DNA from: Pseudoneurospora amorphoporcata
Taxonomy: Eukaryota > Ascomycota > Sordariomycetes > Sordariales > Sordariaceae
DNA: 46,737 nucleotides
Direction: 5' to 3'
Assembly (NCBI GenBank): GCA_033297205.1
Contig: MU859298.1
Coordinates: 1 to 46,737 of the forward strand
The notes beneath the pieces are model-generated. The model saw nothing but the letters and a program-made list of their open reading frames with translations, did no database searches and was not told the DNA's origin. The first letter of the stretch is position 1, and the number at the start of each line of letters is the position of its first letter. Below are positions 34,738 to 46,664 of this stretch, piece by piece. The position numbers were made by a program, and so were the translations under genes.

Positions 34738-35287
34738 GAAGAGAAAGAAAGAGAAAGAAAGAGGAAAGGTAGAAAGGAGGAGAGCCCCCGATTCCAACCT
34801 GGAATGTTAAGCACCTCTTTCCATCTTGCAGCCAAAGTCTTGGCCTACCTTAACGCTGCCTTAATGTTGCAGGAGTGCAGCTGCGGACCCTGCACGTTAA
34901 CACGTTTATTTTCTAAAATCCCTAACGCGGACCCGAACAGGCCTTTATGCAAACAGAGCCTGATTCGGTAACTGCAAAGGTAATTGGGCGGATGAGCTGT
35001 TGGAGGCCCGTCGTCGCACATCCGGAACTGTGGACTACCAGACTTCCTTTGTGAGTATGTTTCTGGAGAGTGGTAGGCCCCCTCAAGCACATAGAGGGCG
35101 ATGTTTCGTTTGTCATCCAAGTTTGACCGGCCTACGGTGGTAACTGTCAAGTTTATCCCCGTCCCGGTATCTTGATTCCCGGCATTAATAGGTAGGTACA
35201 TTCGCAATCTCCCGTCTCCCATAGTATATAGAGGGGAGGTTTAAGGTTCACCATTTCAACAGGCAGTACCTCGAAGAAAACTTTGAG

Positions 35288-35372
35288 GAGTTGATGGCCA
35301 AGTGGTCTTTGGTAGCGCTTGCGCACCACCTTAGGTTCCATAAGGAAGTGGTACAATTCCCACATGTGGCCC
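35288..35372 (+). repeat. tRNA-derived repeat, copy 3
   Basis: A-box TGGCCAAGTGG (35295-35305), then GTCTTTGGTAGCGCTTGCGC nearly identical to copy 2, then a decayed B-box (GGTACAATTCC, 35350-35360). No acceptor stem. The B-box changes suggest an old copy that no longer supports pol III transcription. Confidence 0.6.
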
Positions 35373-35403
35373 CAGTTTTTCATTGTCAGTAGTAGTACAG
35401 TGG

Positions 35404-35469
35404 TCAAAAAATACTGTCCCCCCCACTCATGTCCAGTGCGCTATAAAGGGGGGAGGAGGTATTTTTTGA
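35404..35469. repeat. 66-bp hairpin with C/G-tract arms
   Basis: TCAAAAAATAC at the left and its complement GTATTTTTTGA at the right, followed inward by C-rich and G-rich tracts that can also pair. It begins 31 bp after tRNA repeat copy 3. It may be a small mobile-element end, a folded terminator, or chance. Confidence 0.5.
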
Positions 35470-36539
35470 GTATCAGTTTAGAATTTATCCTGCGTTACGC
35501 ACGAAGTCCATGCTGCTACACTCCAACAGTCAAGTATCGTCGCGTCCTCTCTTCTTTTCTTTGCTTTCTTTCTTCCTTTCTTTTTAGTCCTTTTTATCAT
35601 CCGTTTTTTGTCGCAGATTACCGCCTGTTGACATTTTTGGTTCATAATGTCGGGTGCACTATGTGCTCTGCCTTGCAAGCAGAACATTATCTGTATACCT
35701 TTTGGTAGTTTGGCTTTACTGGCAATGTGCACCTTGGCCTGTTATATTGTTGGAAACTGGAGGTGAAATGGTCGTGAAAATCAACCGAACATCGACAGTC
35801 CAGTACGCCTCGCTTTGGATAGGAAAGACCATCACAAAACTGTGATGGGGATTAGAGGAATTTGAAACATATCGGCCAGAATCACTTTAGGGGTCAGACT
35901 ATTCAAAAAATACCGAGAGGATATTTTAAAGGAATTAGAGAGACGCTTGAAAGTGTAGTGTACCGATTGTGATGTGTTCGGTTAATCTTTACGACCCCTT
36001 CGAGAGGGTTCTCACTGCTCCATCGCAACGCCAAAACGCTTGTATCTACGTGGTTGGCATCATTTAGTTTCATCCTTGTAGACGAAAGACTACCAACCTA
36101 CAATTCGTATGTCACTATGGAGCACGTCAAGAAGCTTCAGGCATTGCGATTGATCACGGACGTATTCATGATTCACTGCGAGTAAGACATGCTTATCGTT
36201 TACAGCAGACTTGTGGCTTAAACGAACAGAACTAGATAAAACAGCTAAGAGCATGAGTAAATGGTGGTCCTTCCTCTGGCCTCCAACCAAGTGAATAAGA
36301 AAAGAAAAAAACATGAACATCATATTCTGGCACAAAGATACTCCAACAAAACCAGACCTCACTCTTAATGACCAACCCCAAGCCAAGTTTCCTGGAAATC
36401 TGACACTAAACTCCGCCACAACCAAAGACCCACCATGAGCAATTGTCCAAAGCGAATAACGCCTTTTAAAAGCTCTCAAAACGTCCCCTCCCCCCCCTGC
36501 CCCATTCATTTCTCAGTCCGAATCATAATCGAGGGGAAA

Positions 36540-39500
36540 TTATCTTGCTAACTCGTTCGCAAGATCCCATTCCGCCAGCGCATCCGGGTTGGCATCATCA
36601 GATTCATCGCCCTCACCACCAACATTTTCCTCATTTCTATCATCGTCATCATCGTCGGACTGGTCCATCTCGACCAAGTCATACTCTCCGTCCGAGTCTG
36701 ACTCACCCTCCTCATTGCTTCTTCTCTTGGGTGAAGTTCCACCGACCTCAGACACCTCCGCCTCCGACGACCTAAAGAACGGATGTTCAGCGCTCAGCTT
36801 GCGGCGCTGACACACATATCCCATGGGTGTATGCGTGATGTCCTGCCCACGCCTTCGCTGCGTAAGCCAATCGAGGACGAAACCGAGGGGGTTCTTTGCA
36901 AACGCAACTTCAGTGTTGCCATCCACTGGTAAAGATGTTTGTCTGTAGTCATCCTCGGTGCCTTCTCCTTCTGCTTCGCTGGCCCTGCCCGCTTGGAGGT
37001 ACGTGACAATGGCGCCATACTCGGCAAATTCGAAATAAAGACGGCCGGCGAGGATTCCGATCTCGATTGTAAGCCAGTTTGGGATGACGGTGCCCTTAGG
37101 TAGCGAAGGGAAGGCGTAGTAGGTAAGTCGGCCTAGCAAGGTCATGTTTCGCGTGACTGGCGAGGCGTAAGGGATGAGATGGACTGGGCTGCGGTTTTTA
37201 GCGGCACGTAACATGGGGATTGCAATCTCGGCTTCCTCGGGAATGAGCAACAAGGCAGTCCGAGTGCGAGGAGCGTAGAGGATCCATTCTACGGGTCTCT
37301 GTAGTATCAAATTGGTTAGCTGATTGATCTCCTCTTCAAGATAACTGATCAGTGGGAATCTTACAAAAAAGTCATCGCTCGGGGCGTTGCCGCCTGAAAC
37401 AGTGCGCCGAAATTCGGCTGACACGTAGAGTTTCGAGCCCGTTGAGCGGACCTCATACTTCCTTCCCAGTGTGGTCCTCCCTAATGCAGTGAAGGCATGC
37501 TCGTAGCCGTCCGTGCCCCGGAGTACACCGTTCTCTATGAACCTCAAGATGTTTGTGTGCATCCCTGGAAACTCCAACGCATCGTAGTGAGTGGGCTTGC
37601 GCACCTGACGAATCTCCTCAACCTGGAACTCGACTTCGCGCTCCTGCTCTACTTCGTCAAGAGCACAAGCCAAGGTCTTGGACGTGGTATGGGCAAGATC
37701 TTTCTTCTTCTTGGTGAGCGTGTCGTAGAAAGATCGCAGCTTTGGATTGGTGATGGTCAGAGAAGCGTTATCCGAGCTTGGATTTTGTGCTTTGCTACCA
37801 TAGATCTCCTTCAATGTTGAGCACTCTTTCTGTAGAATCACGCTCATGTGAGCCTCGCGATGCTTCGTGGAGCCCACAAAATTTGAGTTCTCCCACGCAG
37901 AGTTTATCCTCTTGCAGAAATCAGTCCCTTGTGCCACGTACAAGGGGCGAAGGCTTTCATTCGCACGACAGGTCATTTCAAGGAGCCATCGTACGCAATG
38001 TCCGGAGTGGATGCTCTCCAACCAACGGAGGTGGCACACTTTCCGAATGTCATGATCGACCTCGGGTGGCGCGCAGAAGACGACTGACTGCGTGGTGCCG
38101 AGTTGTCGGAGTCTCATAGCGGCTTGAACAGTGTGATCCTTCGTTTGATTCAATGCCAGTGTCAGGGCTCCACAAGCATTTTGCGGCAGTTTGAGATCTG
38201 TCCCACGGGTATGCGCTTCGTCGAGATACACCAGGCACTCCGCCAGGTTTTCCGCATACGGGGTGGCCAGCAACGGAATCGGCTTTTTGGATCCGCGAGA
38301 GAGCACCATGGCCTTGTTCTCTTCATTGAAAAAGATCGCCGCTGGACTAAAAGTGTCAAGCTTCAACCACTCCTTTGCCACTTCAAGATTCTTCATCTCC
38401 AGCACAAATGCACCGGCATCAATGAGGATGCGTATTCTTGTCTGTGACAAGCGTTTAAGAAGCCCATACTCCGTTAGTCTTCTGCCGCTATGATCAGCCA
38501 ACTTCTCGTACCCCCGGTTTCTTTCCTCAAGGAGATACGAGAGCACTTCGGCATTGGTCTGTGACAAACTGGGCAGGTCGTCTTGCTTAATGGTAAGTGG
38601 AAGCAAGTATTTGTTGTCATTCGTACCGCTAAAGCCAGTGGTCCGAGCTGATTCAGCTTGCTTGTCGGTCATTCGTGGAAAGAGAGGAATATCCCAGCCA
38701 GACGTCTGAAGCTTGACTTCGAACTGCTTGCAGTGTTTCGGGAACACAAATGTGTTCAGGTAGTAGTTTAGGACGGCTCTATTAACCCGGAGAAGCTTCC
38801 ACAGCTGTTCCACCTGGAGATGGTCTTCGGCATTGATCAGGTTCCACTGTCGAAGATCTTGGGGAAGGTTGGCGCAACCCTGGGTCCATATGTCGTACTC
38901 AGACTGCGGATCATCAGACTTCAAAACGCTGCCGAGACATTCCGTGAATTGCTTCAATGTCAAGCCAGAATAATAAAAGGCGAGACAAGTGAAAATAATG
39001 GCGACATCCGGATGGCCAAATTCGGCGTTGGCAGATGGGACACCTTTTGCCTAGTACCAGCGGTGCATGTTAGTAAACCGCCTTAGAAGATGATACTAGA
39101 TAAATGAACTTACCTCGAAGGGCACGGCAATTGGTATACGGTCAGGGTGCAGTCCGTATTGTACGTTCCATCGCTTTTTCAGACATAGCAGAAGAATACC
39201 GCTGTGAATCAAACCTCGCAGCAGCAGGATTTTGTCAGCAGCAGAGTTTCTGTCAACAAACGCTCGCTTCGCCTTGCTGATTTGGAAGTCATCTACAACA
39301 GGATCACTCAAAGCGTGTTTCAGTCTTGCCCTAACGCTCGGCGGAACACAGTCAGAAAGATGGAAAATGGATGATTTTCCAGCACAAACATCATCAATGA
39401 TGCGTTGCTTCAAATCCTGCTCGACTTCCACGTCCAATATGTGAATCCGTGGAAACGTCGAGCCCTGATTTTCCACTTCAATGCGGCGGCCAAACCTTTG

Positions 39501-42500
39501 GCGAAGGTCGGGGACATGGGCTTCGACGAGGCCGAGGAGAGCCTGTGCAACATGCCATCTGCGAGAGGAAAAGAGGTTAGCAAATGGAAAGTGCACCGGG
39601 CTTGAATAAAATAGTCTAACCTGTGTGGATGGCCATCCACAGGCTTCTCGGTACCACTGGGATAAATGAGCTGAGTTTTGACGGCCAATGTAACATCTGA
39701 TTCATCGAGGATGTCTCTTGAGGTTTCCGTAAGCCAGTGCTGAAATTCGACCATTTGCCGCGCTTGTTTCGACTTGGAGTCGACCATACTTTGAAGGCCA
39801 CTGAGCGAGAATGACATGATGGATTCCGGCAATGCCAGAATGACTCCCCCAGAATTGAATATCTCGTGATGCAACTCCTCGAAGACGTCTAGCATCTCCG
39901 GCCCGGCTTTGGTTCGCCGAGAAAATGGAAGATGCCGAATCTCGCGGCCGACCAAGCCACCCAGCCTCGATTGCATGATCTGTGCTGTTTGCAAGAGGAG
40001 GGCCTTGGGCACGATAAGTCTGCACAGCTGCTGCTTATCTGCCAGAACCGCTGCCGCCATTGGTGTAATGACTGAAGTTTTTCCCTGTACAGTGTTTTGA
40101 TGTAATTAGTTGATGATCAATGCTAATTGAGAAACGTCGACTCACCTTTCCCATATTCAACTGCAGAACAGAGTTCGACTTGGAGTTAGGGGAGATAATC
40201 GCCTGAGCAACCTCGAATTGTTCATCGCGAATGAGGATGTTGTTCTCCAGCTCAAGCAGCAGGAAATCTGGATATTCCTCCGCATCCCAGTTTGTGTGTC
40301 CTGGATTGGCTAGTTCATCAAGAACTCGTTGGTTGTTGCCCTGAAGGTGTGCATGCCTCATCCGGCGCAGTTTCTGCAATCTCGTGAGCATAATCCCGAG
40401 GGAGACCAGAGCACTCTTCATTCCATCACCAAATCTATTTTCCGCCACCGATCGAAGCTGCTCCATCATGGTAATTTTACTCCCAATCGGCCAGAGCCCA
40501 CCTGCAGTCAACCACGAGGATCCGCTGTCGTCATCGGACCATGATTGCTGTATTGCTTCCATATGTGTTCCAATCGACTGCTCACATGACAAAATTTGGC
40601 TTTCCATCAAAGCGAGGGTAGGACGAATATCCAGTGTGACCCGGCGAGGAGCACTTTGTAGCGCCTTCAAGCTTCTCCGCAAGTCATTTGCATATTCTTG
40701 ACGAATAGAGCCTGATTCTTTGGCGAGGCTGACCAGAATGCAATCAAGCTCTTGATATTCAGGACGAACTGAATCTTCTCTGCGATCTGCCTTCGGTCCC
40801 AATGCACTCAAATGCATGGATTGACTCTCGTTGACTTTGGCTGAGAGGAGCAAGCTTTTTGGACCTGATTTTGGGAGTAGGTCGTCGGCAATGGAAGGAA
40901 CGACTGATTTTCGCCGGGGCAACTGGTAAGGTCGATCCTTTGTCGGAATGAACATTGTTGGAAGCTCGTAGAGACGGGAGTGTTTTGAGAGAAGATCATC
41001 AACCGAGTCTACCCATAGAGAGAGTTGGTAATTGTCCCACAGCTGCTGCCACCGTGGCTTCAGAGTCTGGAGAACTTCATAACAGTCAATGACAGGAGAT
41101 TCGATGCCTTCAAATGACAAGGCTTCTGTAGGCCATTGACAGCGAATTAGTTCAGCAATGCGTTTTTCTTCTGAATCGCATAACTGTTTGTGATATGCTT
41201 GTTCCTTATGAAACTTGGATCTCGACTTGGCAGACTGAAGGTTGACTGGTACAGGAAGCTCCGTGAAGTGTTGTCGAATGATCCCTTGAATCATGTCCAA
41301 GGTGGGTGATTCGTGACGCCGGAAATCTGTGAAAAAATGGCCCTTTGGCAGTTCGAGAGCCTTGAGCTCTTTGATCCGGGAGAATGCTGCCAGAGACACC
41401 GCCAAGTCTATGTCGGCATTATCTCTGAAGACCAGTGGCGCCAATCTGAACGGCAACGCGTATTTGTCGCCTGGCGGGATGTTGCAACAAAATGAAACCA
41501 TGCTTCCAAACTGATTGCTCGGCATTCTCTCAATGGCGTCAATCAGGGAGAAGAAGTCATGTTCAGGAGTCGCCTTGAAACCTCCAATAACTTTCCAGTC
41601 TTCCAATATCTCTAACAAGCGCTTCGTCCTATCGAACTTGAACATATTCTCTGTAACCTGGCGTACAATGCGGAAAACGTTGCTACATCTTTGTGATGTC
41701 ATATCCCAGTCCCTGGAACGATAGAGCTCGTCTCCTTGACCGGTCAAAGTGGAAAGTGAATAGGAGCTTGTCTCGTACAAGGATTGCCGAAGCAAACCAC
41801 GCTCGCGGAGATGGGAGATATAAACACTGGAACACGACGGTGGTGTTGATGTGTTGTTGTGGAAGGAGGACAGACGATTTGATTTGGCGATAATAGACCG
41901 GACAATTGCATCATATCCGTCATGCTGAGCATATGACGAGTGTGTCTCCCAGATGGCAGTCTGAAGTTTCCTCTGATTTGGCGGGTAGTATTCCCGACGC
42001 GGGCATAGGTGCTGATGAATGAACTGCAGCATGGCTAGGCCGTCGTTGTCTAGGGGCTGCCACGGCTGACAAGGACCGGATTGCAGTATGTGCTGCGCCT
42101 CTTCTCTTCCAGTACGTCCAGTAAGTGGATCAGGGAACGGAGAAGAAGTGAGAGCATGGAACAATGCCTTCGCATAAAGATTTCTCGGCTCGGGTAGACA
42201 CCAAAGGCGTCCTAGCACGTTGTCAATTGTGAACAGTCCGTAGTGACCGACCGGGGCGGCTTGTACTACTGTCCGAGATCCTTGGCGAGTCCATGATGTT
42301 ACCCCCATAGCAGTGATGATGCTTCTCTGGGACGGATCTTGCAGGTCGCGAAGACATATCTTGCTCATAAATCCATAAAGGGTGCCAGCGTCTTGATTTG
42401 GATCCATCTCGGAGCGCAATTCCCTACTTTCTAGAAGTCCTCGGTGATTGACACGAAAGGTCAGGCCCAGTCTTTCAAGTTTAACCATGATGTTCTTGTT

Positions 42501-45500
42501 TCCCGGCTGGTAAACAAGCAAGTTTTCAGGATTCTCAAAGTACTTGAAATTCTGCTCAATCATTTGAAACAGCTTTGACTGTGGGTCGATCAGTCTTTGG
42601 TCTCTGCGTCTCGCAATCCTCGTTTTAAGGTCAATCACCCAGTTGTGAGCATGCTGCCTCCAAGGTTTGCCATGCCTTATCTCTAGCCGCGGGTTTGCTT
42701 TATCCGAAATGGTCATCCAATGGAAGCAGTCATCGATAAGACTAGCTGGAATGTCATGCCCTTTGACTTGGCGAAACTTGCATCGAGGGATGAGTTCCAG
42801 GACAGTGCCTTCTGTAGTTTGGGCACGGATAATGACTTGCCCATCTCGGGTGCCAAAATGAACTTGATGTTTGTGATGGTTCTCACCACGCAGCAAGTGG
42901 CTCATTCCTGGCATTGGCGAAGGAAGTGTGATGAGATGCTGATTGCCGAAGAGTTCCTTCACGATTTCGGCATCCCGAATCTCGGCGGGGAGAGTCCCCG
43001 GAGGCTTTCCGTCAATAAGGAGATAACCCTCCATGAAGTTGAACTGTACAGTGTACTTCTGGTCCCAAGTTCCGTAGTGAGTGTTGATTTGCTGTTCTAT
43101 CCAGCGTGAGTTGGGAGATGACATAAACTTCAAGTCAGAGAAGGTTCGAGGGGCACTCGTTGGGTTGGGCCAAATCGGATTCAAGATCGTCTCGATGACT
43201 TGGGGATGGGTCTTGATTGCCTGAGAAACCGTGGACTGCAATCTGTATGCAGCTTTCAAATCCCTGACGAATACTAGCTTGAAGTTGTGTGAAAGTTTAC
43301 TAACATCCACCAACATGTTTTCTTGGAGGCCAATAGCGGCCTCGAGAAACGTTACAAGATCCTGCAATGACAGGGACGCCTTTGGCGAATGAGCAGAAAA
43401 CGTCCGGCGGCAGAGAATGGCCGCCCATCTTCCATATTCACTTGCTCTAGCTGCTATATCCTCTTGGGCGGCGTCACGAACTTCCACTCTCAACTCTTTC
43501 AGCCACTGAAGTGTTACATGACGAGCGTTCATCAAGAGCTTATCAGCTGAACATTTTGTGGAACTGGAGCCCAACTCATGGAGTCGAAGAGTGATTGAAA
43601 TAATCACATCCATACAGAAGACATCACGCCAGCTGATTGTTGCCAGCCTGCGTTCGACTTGTTCGACCAGTCGAGTACAGAAAGCGTCATCCTTGAACAT
43701 GATATGAGCGTCTCGAAAGAGCCGATTGCTTTTCCCCATTGTCCCGGCTTGAGTAATGAGCTCGGAAAACAGGCGGCTAGTCTCTTCAGAGCTGAAGTTG
43801 AGGTTCGGAGTATTCAGCTCCAACAGCATTGTTAACCAACGCCTAGATGTTCCAGACAGTAGATTTTGATGTGCTGTGAACTCGGCTGGAGACATGGTAG
43901 TAGGGCATTTGGTTTGATTGGCAACAATCTCGTATGACGACGGCTCTCGCACAAGACGTGTCGTCCGCCCTCCATCTCTTGCCCCTTGAATAGGCCCGAA
44001 ACCATCCGGAAGAGACACTCCGCAAAGCCGGGCAAGCTGAAACGGATGATCATGGTCTTTTACCCAACAGTTCAACTCCTTGTCATAGTACTCGAAGCGC
44101 AGGGCAAGAGGTAGAACAATATCCTCGAGCTGAGGTGAGTTTCTCACTTCAAGTTTCTTGTAATGAGTTGAGAGCCATGACTTGGATACAGACGGCAGGG
44201 TAACGGTGCTCGACTGGGCGCTCTCAGAGGCGAAGTCCTTAAGCTGGCAATAGCTCAAAAGGGTGTCTGCAGGTTTCGTCTGTGAAGCAACCCCCTGAAG
44301 GGCTAATGTCTGATGGATCTTCCAAGTTGCGTTCCGATATGCAGTGAAGAAGTCCGGCGCGCAAAGCTCAAAAACAACTGTCGCTGCTTCGTCTTCGTCT
44401 CCAGGAAGGTAATCCTCATGAACCTCGACGACCATTCGTCGCATCTGCCTTTTGCACCAGCAAGGCAAGCATTTGCTCACATCTCTCTCCGTTTCGGAGA
44501 TCTGGATGCAGAGGCAAGGGCCAGCTCCATGCATCTTCTCGTTGAGATCCTCGTATTTATGCAGTGCAGATACCCATGCCTGCTTTTTGTGTTGTTCGGT
44601 ACGGTGGCATTCTTCGTCAATGTCGATCCATAGTGCGGTGAGTCTGTCTTGATCATTGCATTCCCGAATATATCGAACTCCAAACGATGATGAGCTCGGA
44701 GGGGCGAAAATTGTTTTGGATTCAGCGGCGGTGGTTGCCCGTTGCTTCAGGTATTCCTGTATCTCGTGGAGACGCGCCATATCGGATAGCGAAGGAAGAT
44801 GGAGCAGGTCAAGTGACTCTGGAGTAAAGAATGGATGATAGTTCGACAGCAGAGGACAGAACGAGGTTGCGTAGTAGTCCATCGACACCCACGAATACAA
44901 TACATTGAGAATGTGGTGGCTCATCTGCGCTGGATCGTTATCATAAGCGTCGCCAACTTCCGCGATCAGTTTGATGATCGTTTCAGAGATGCGCAGACAT
45001 CCTAGACGATAACCATCCGTGGAACTGGGGGGATTTTGTATCTCTCGTTCAACGGCTTGCTGGGTTTTGTCCTCAAGTTCAGCTAGTTTGAGATACCTCT
45101 CCGCGAACTTCGTAGCTCTTCCAAGCATACCAGATTTCATCGCGCGCAAGTCGAGACATGGTATCTCTCTGAGGGGATACGGGTTCAAGTAGAGTAGTGA
45201 ATGCAAATAGTTCCCACTGTTTTCAAGCTTGAGTTTGAAGTTGGCGATTTCTGGCTTGGAAGGGAGGATGGAGATCTTTCGCTGGACAGAAGCTTTGTGA
45301 AGCTCCCAAGTCCTTGTGACTTCTTGAGTGGCGACTTGAATGATAGTCTTGAACCAGGGGCTCAAACAGGCGAAGAGCTGATCGTATACTGGGCGAGCAG
45401 ACTCAGATGCGTGCACCTTGTCCGACTCCAACTTGGCGAGGCGGCGGCACAGCTTGGCTCTGAGGGTCATCTGAGAAAGTGGAAACAATGGAATTAGTAA

Positions 45501-46474
45501 GTCTTGGAACTGGGCGAACAGTGGATGCCTTCTACTCACCACCATCTCAACAGCGAGCTCTTTTGACGTCTGTTCAAGGAATTGTGCGAGGACGACGCAT
45601 ATGAACATCTTGTAAGTAGCCCGGCCTGCTTCGTTTCCAAGCTCAAGACACAGCATTTGTCGAACAGTGACTCGTAATATCAGCCACATAGGGGCTCTTC
45701 TCCATGGCTTCTTTGCGTTGTCGAAGTTGACATCGTCACGCACTCTCTTCCGAAACCTCAGAGTGCTCACAGGCCCACCAATAGCAATCAGAAGGGACAT
45801 GAGCATCTGAGAAACCAGCGCACAGTCGGCGGTGTCGCGCGTCTCGATGACTGCTGTCTGCTTCTTCACAGCTCGCGCATTGAGGCCGTTTAGAGTCTCA
45901 ATGCTGGCTTTCTCCAGGAACAAGGCGAGACTCGTTCTAAACGAGTCGTTCTGAAATTCGCTGGCAGGGATCTGAGCCGCGCGACCGGGGAAATCACACA
46001 GAAGAGCATTCTTGGCTCCCAATACAGCCTCTAAGGATGGAGAGGCCTCAAAGGCCTCGAATATAACTGAACCGCTAAAGGGGCCTGTTAGTTACGAGAT
46101 ACAAAATAACCAAAGTTGGAAATAATGATGCTCCTGTCGTGGTCGGGGGACACTCACTTTGAGCTGGGGCGGATAAGGAGGCCGGCATTTTGGCTCGCCA
46201 CATGCAAGATGAGCGTCTTATCTCCAATTTCCCGGAACGCCTGCTCGAGTGATGATTTACTGAGCATGCCGTCATGGTTGAGACTCCTACACTTCTCAAG
46301 GGAAGGAAGCAGAGAGTCCCATGGTCCAGTCGAAGACTGTTGTCGTAGAAAGTTACAAGCCTTGATAGCATAGTCGATAAGGCTCCGGTTGATGGGTTCT
46401 AAGGGATCGGGTTGAGATGTGGGTACCTTGGCCGCGAGGACCAGGTGATGATAGAGTTCCTGGTTCGAGGCCAT
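36540..46474 (-). CDS. giant DUF6606/DUF3638/DUF3645-family P-loop protein
   Basis: Six exons: 46474-46158, 46074-45540, 45470-40146, 40084-39621, 39558-39114 and 39050-36540; introns 83, 69, 61, 62 and 63 nt; 3198 aa. The N-terminus (QNAGLLIRPSSNGSVIFEAFEASP) matches the start of fungal proteins with this domain set. The P-loop LQLNMGKGKTSVITPM is formed across intron 3 (residues about 2053-2068), and a Walker-B-like ILDESD follows with DESD at 2186-2189, as in SF2 ATPases. DUF3645 lies at about 2340-2380 (QYGLHPDRIPIAVPFEAKGVPSANAEFGHPDVA). The C-terminus is strongly acidic. Automatic annotation often calls this family ubiquitinyl hydrolase; I see no cysteine-protease signature and treat the function as unknown. 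Most relatives read MGEGK at the P-loop. The start is the first ATG; GTG at 46480 is not used. The 69-nt intron 2 is in frame without a stop, so both forms could be made. Confidence 0.9.
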
Positions 46475-46620
46475 GGCCACATGTGCGGGTTGATAAGGCT
46501 AGTTTGTTCGTGTTAGCTTTCACTTTACATAACAACGTTCACAACGAGTTAAAGATGTTGGGGAACAATTGTGCAACCAAATAAAGCTGGCGAACTCAGG
46601 GAACGATGGGGGGAGAAGGT

Positions 46621-46664
46621 GGGGGGGGGGGGGGGGGGGGGGCCGGCGGGGGGGGGGGGGGGGG
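46621..46664. other. poly-G tracts, probable artefact
   Basis: Two runs of G (22 and about 17 bases) separated by CCGGC. Nothing similar occurs elsewhere in the window. Near the window end this is more likely a sequencing or assembly error than real sequence; the distance between the giant gene and its upstream neighbour should not be trusted. The rest of 46475-46737 shows no gene. Confidence 0.6.

Larger units (their letters stand above)
34270..34944. mobile_element. 675-bp non-autonomous DNA transposon (PIF/Harbinger-like MITE)
   Basis: The ends are inverted repeats beginning AGGCCTGTTCG on both sides; similarity continues to about 24 bp (CACGTTAG on the left, CGCGTTAG on the right). Both ends are flanked by TTA (34267-34269 and 34945-34947), a 3-bp target duplication as made by PIF/Harbinger elements. 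No transposase is encoded. Inside are an imperfect palindrome (34479-34518) and a Lys-Asp-Gly-type minisatellite (34618-34737). It lies 190 bp upstream of the 314-aa gene. The superfamily call rests on the target site and end sequence only. Confidence 0.7.
34948..36539. other. intergenic with repeats only
   Basis: About 1.6 kb between the transposon and the stop of the giant gene. It contains tRNA-derived repeat copy 3 and a hairpin (listed separately). Short ORFs are without features; a 139-codon minus ORF at 36090-36509 lies in what should be the 3' flank of the giant gene. Confidence 0.5.
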
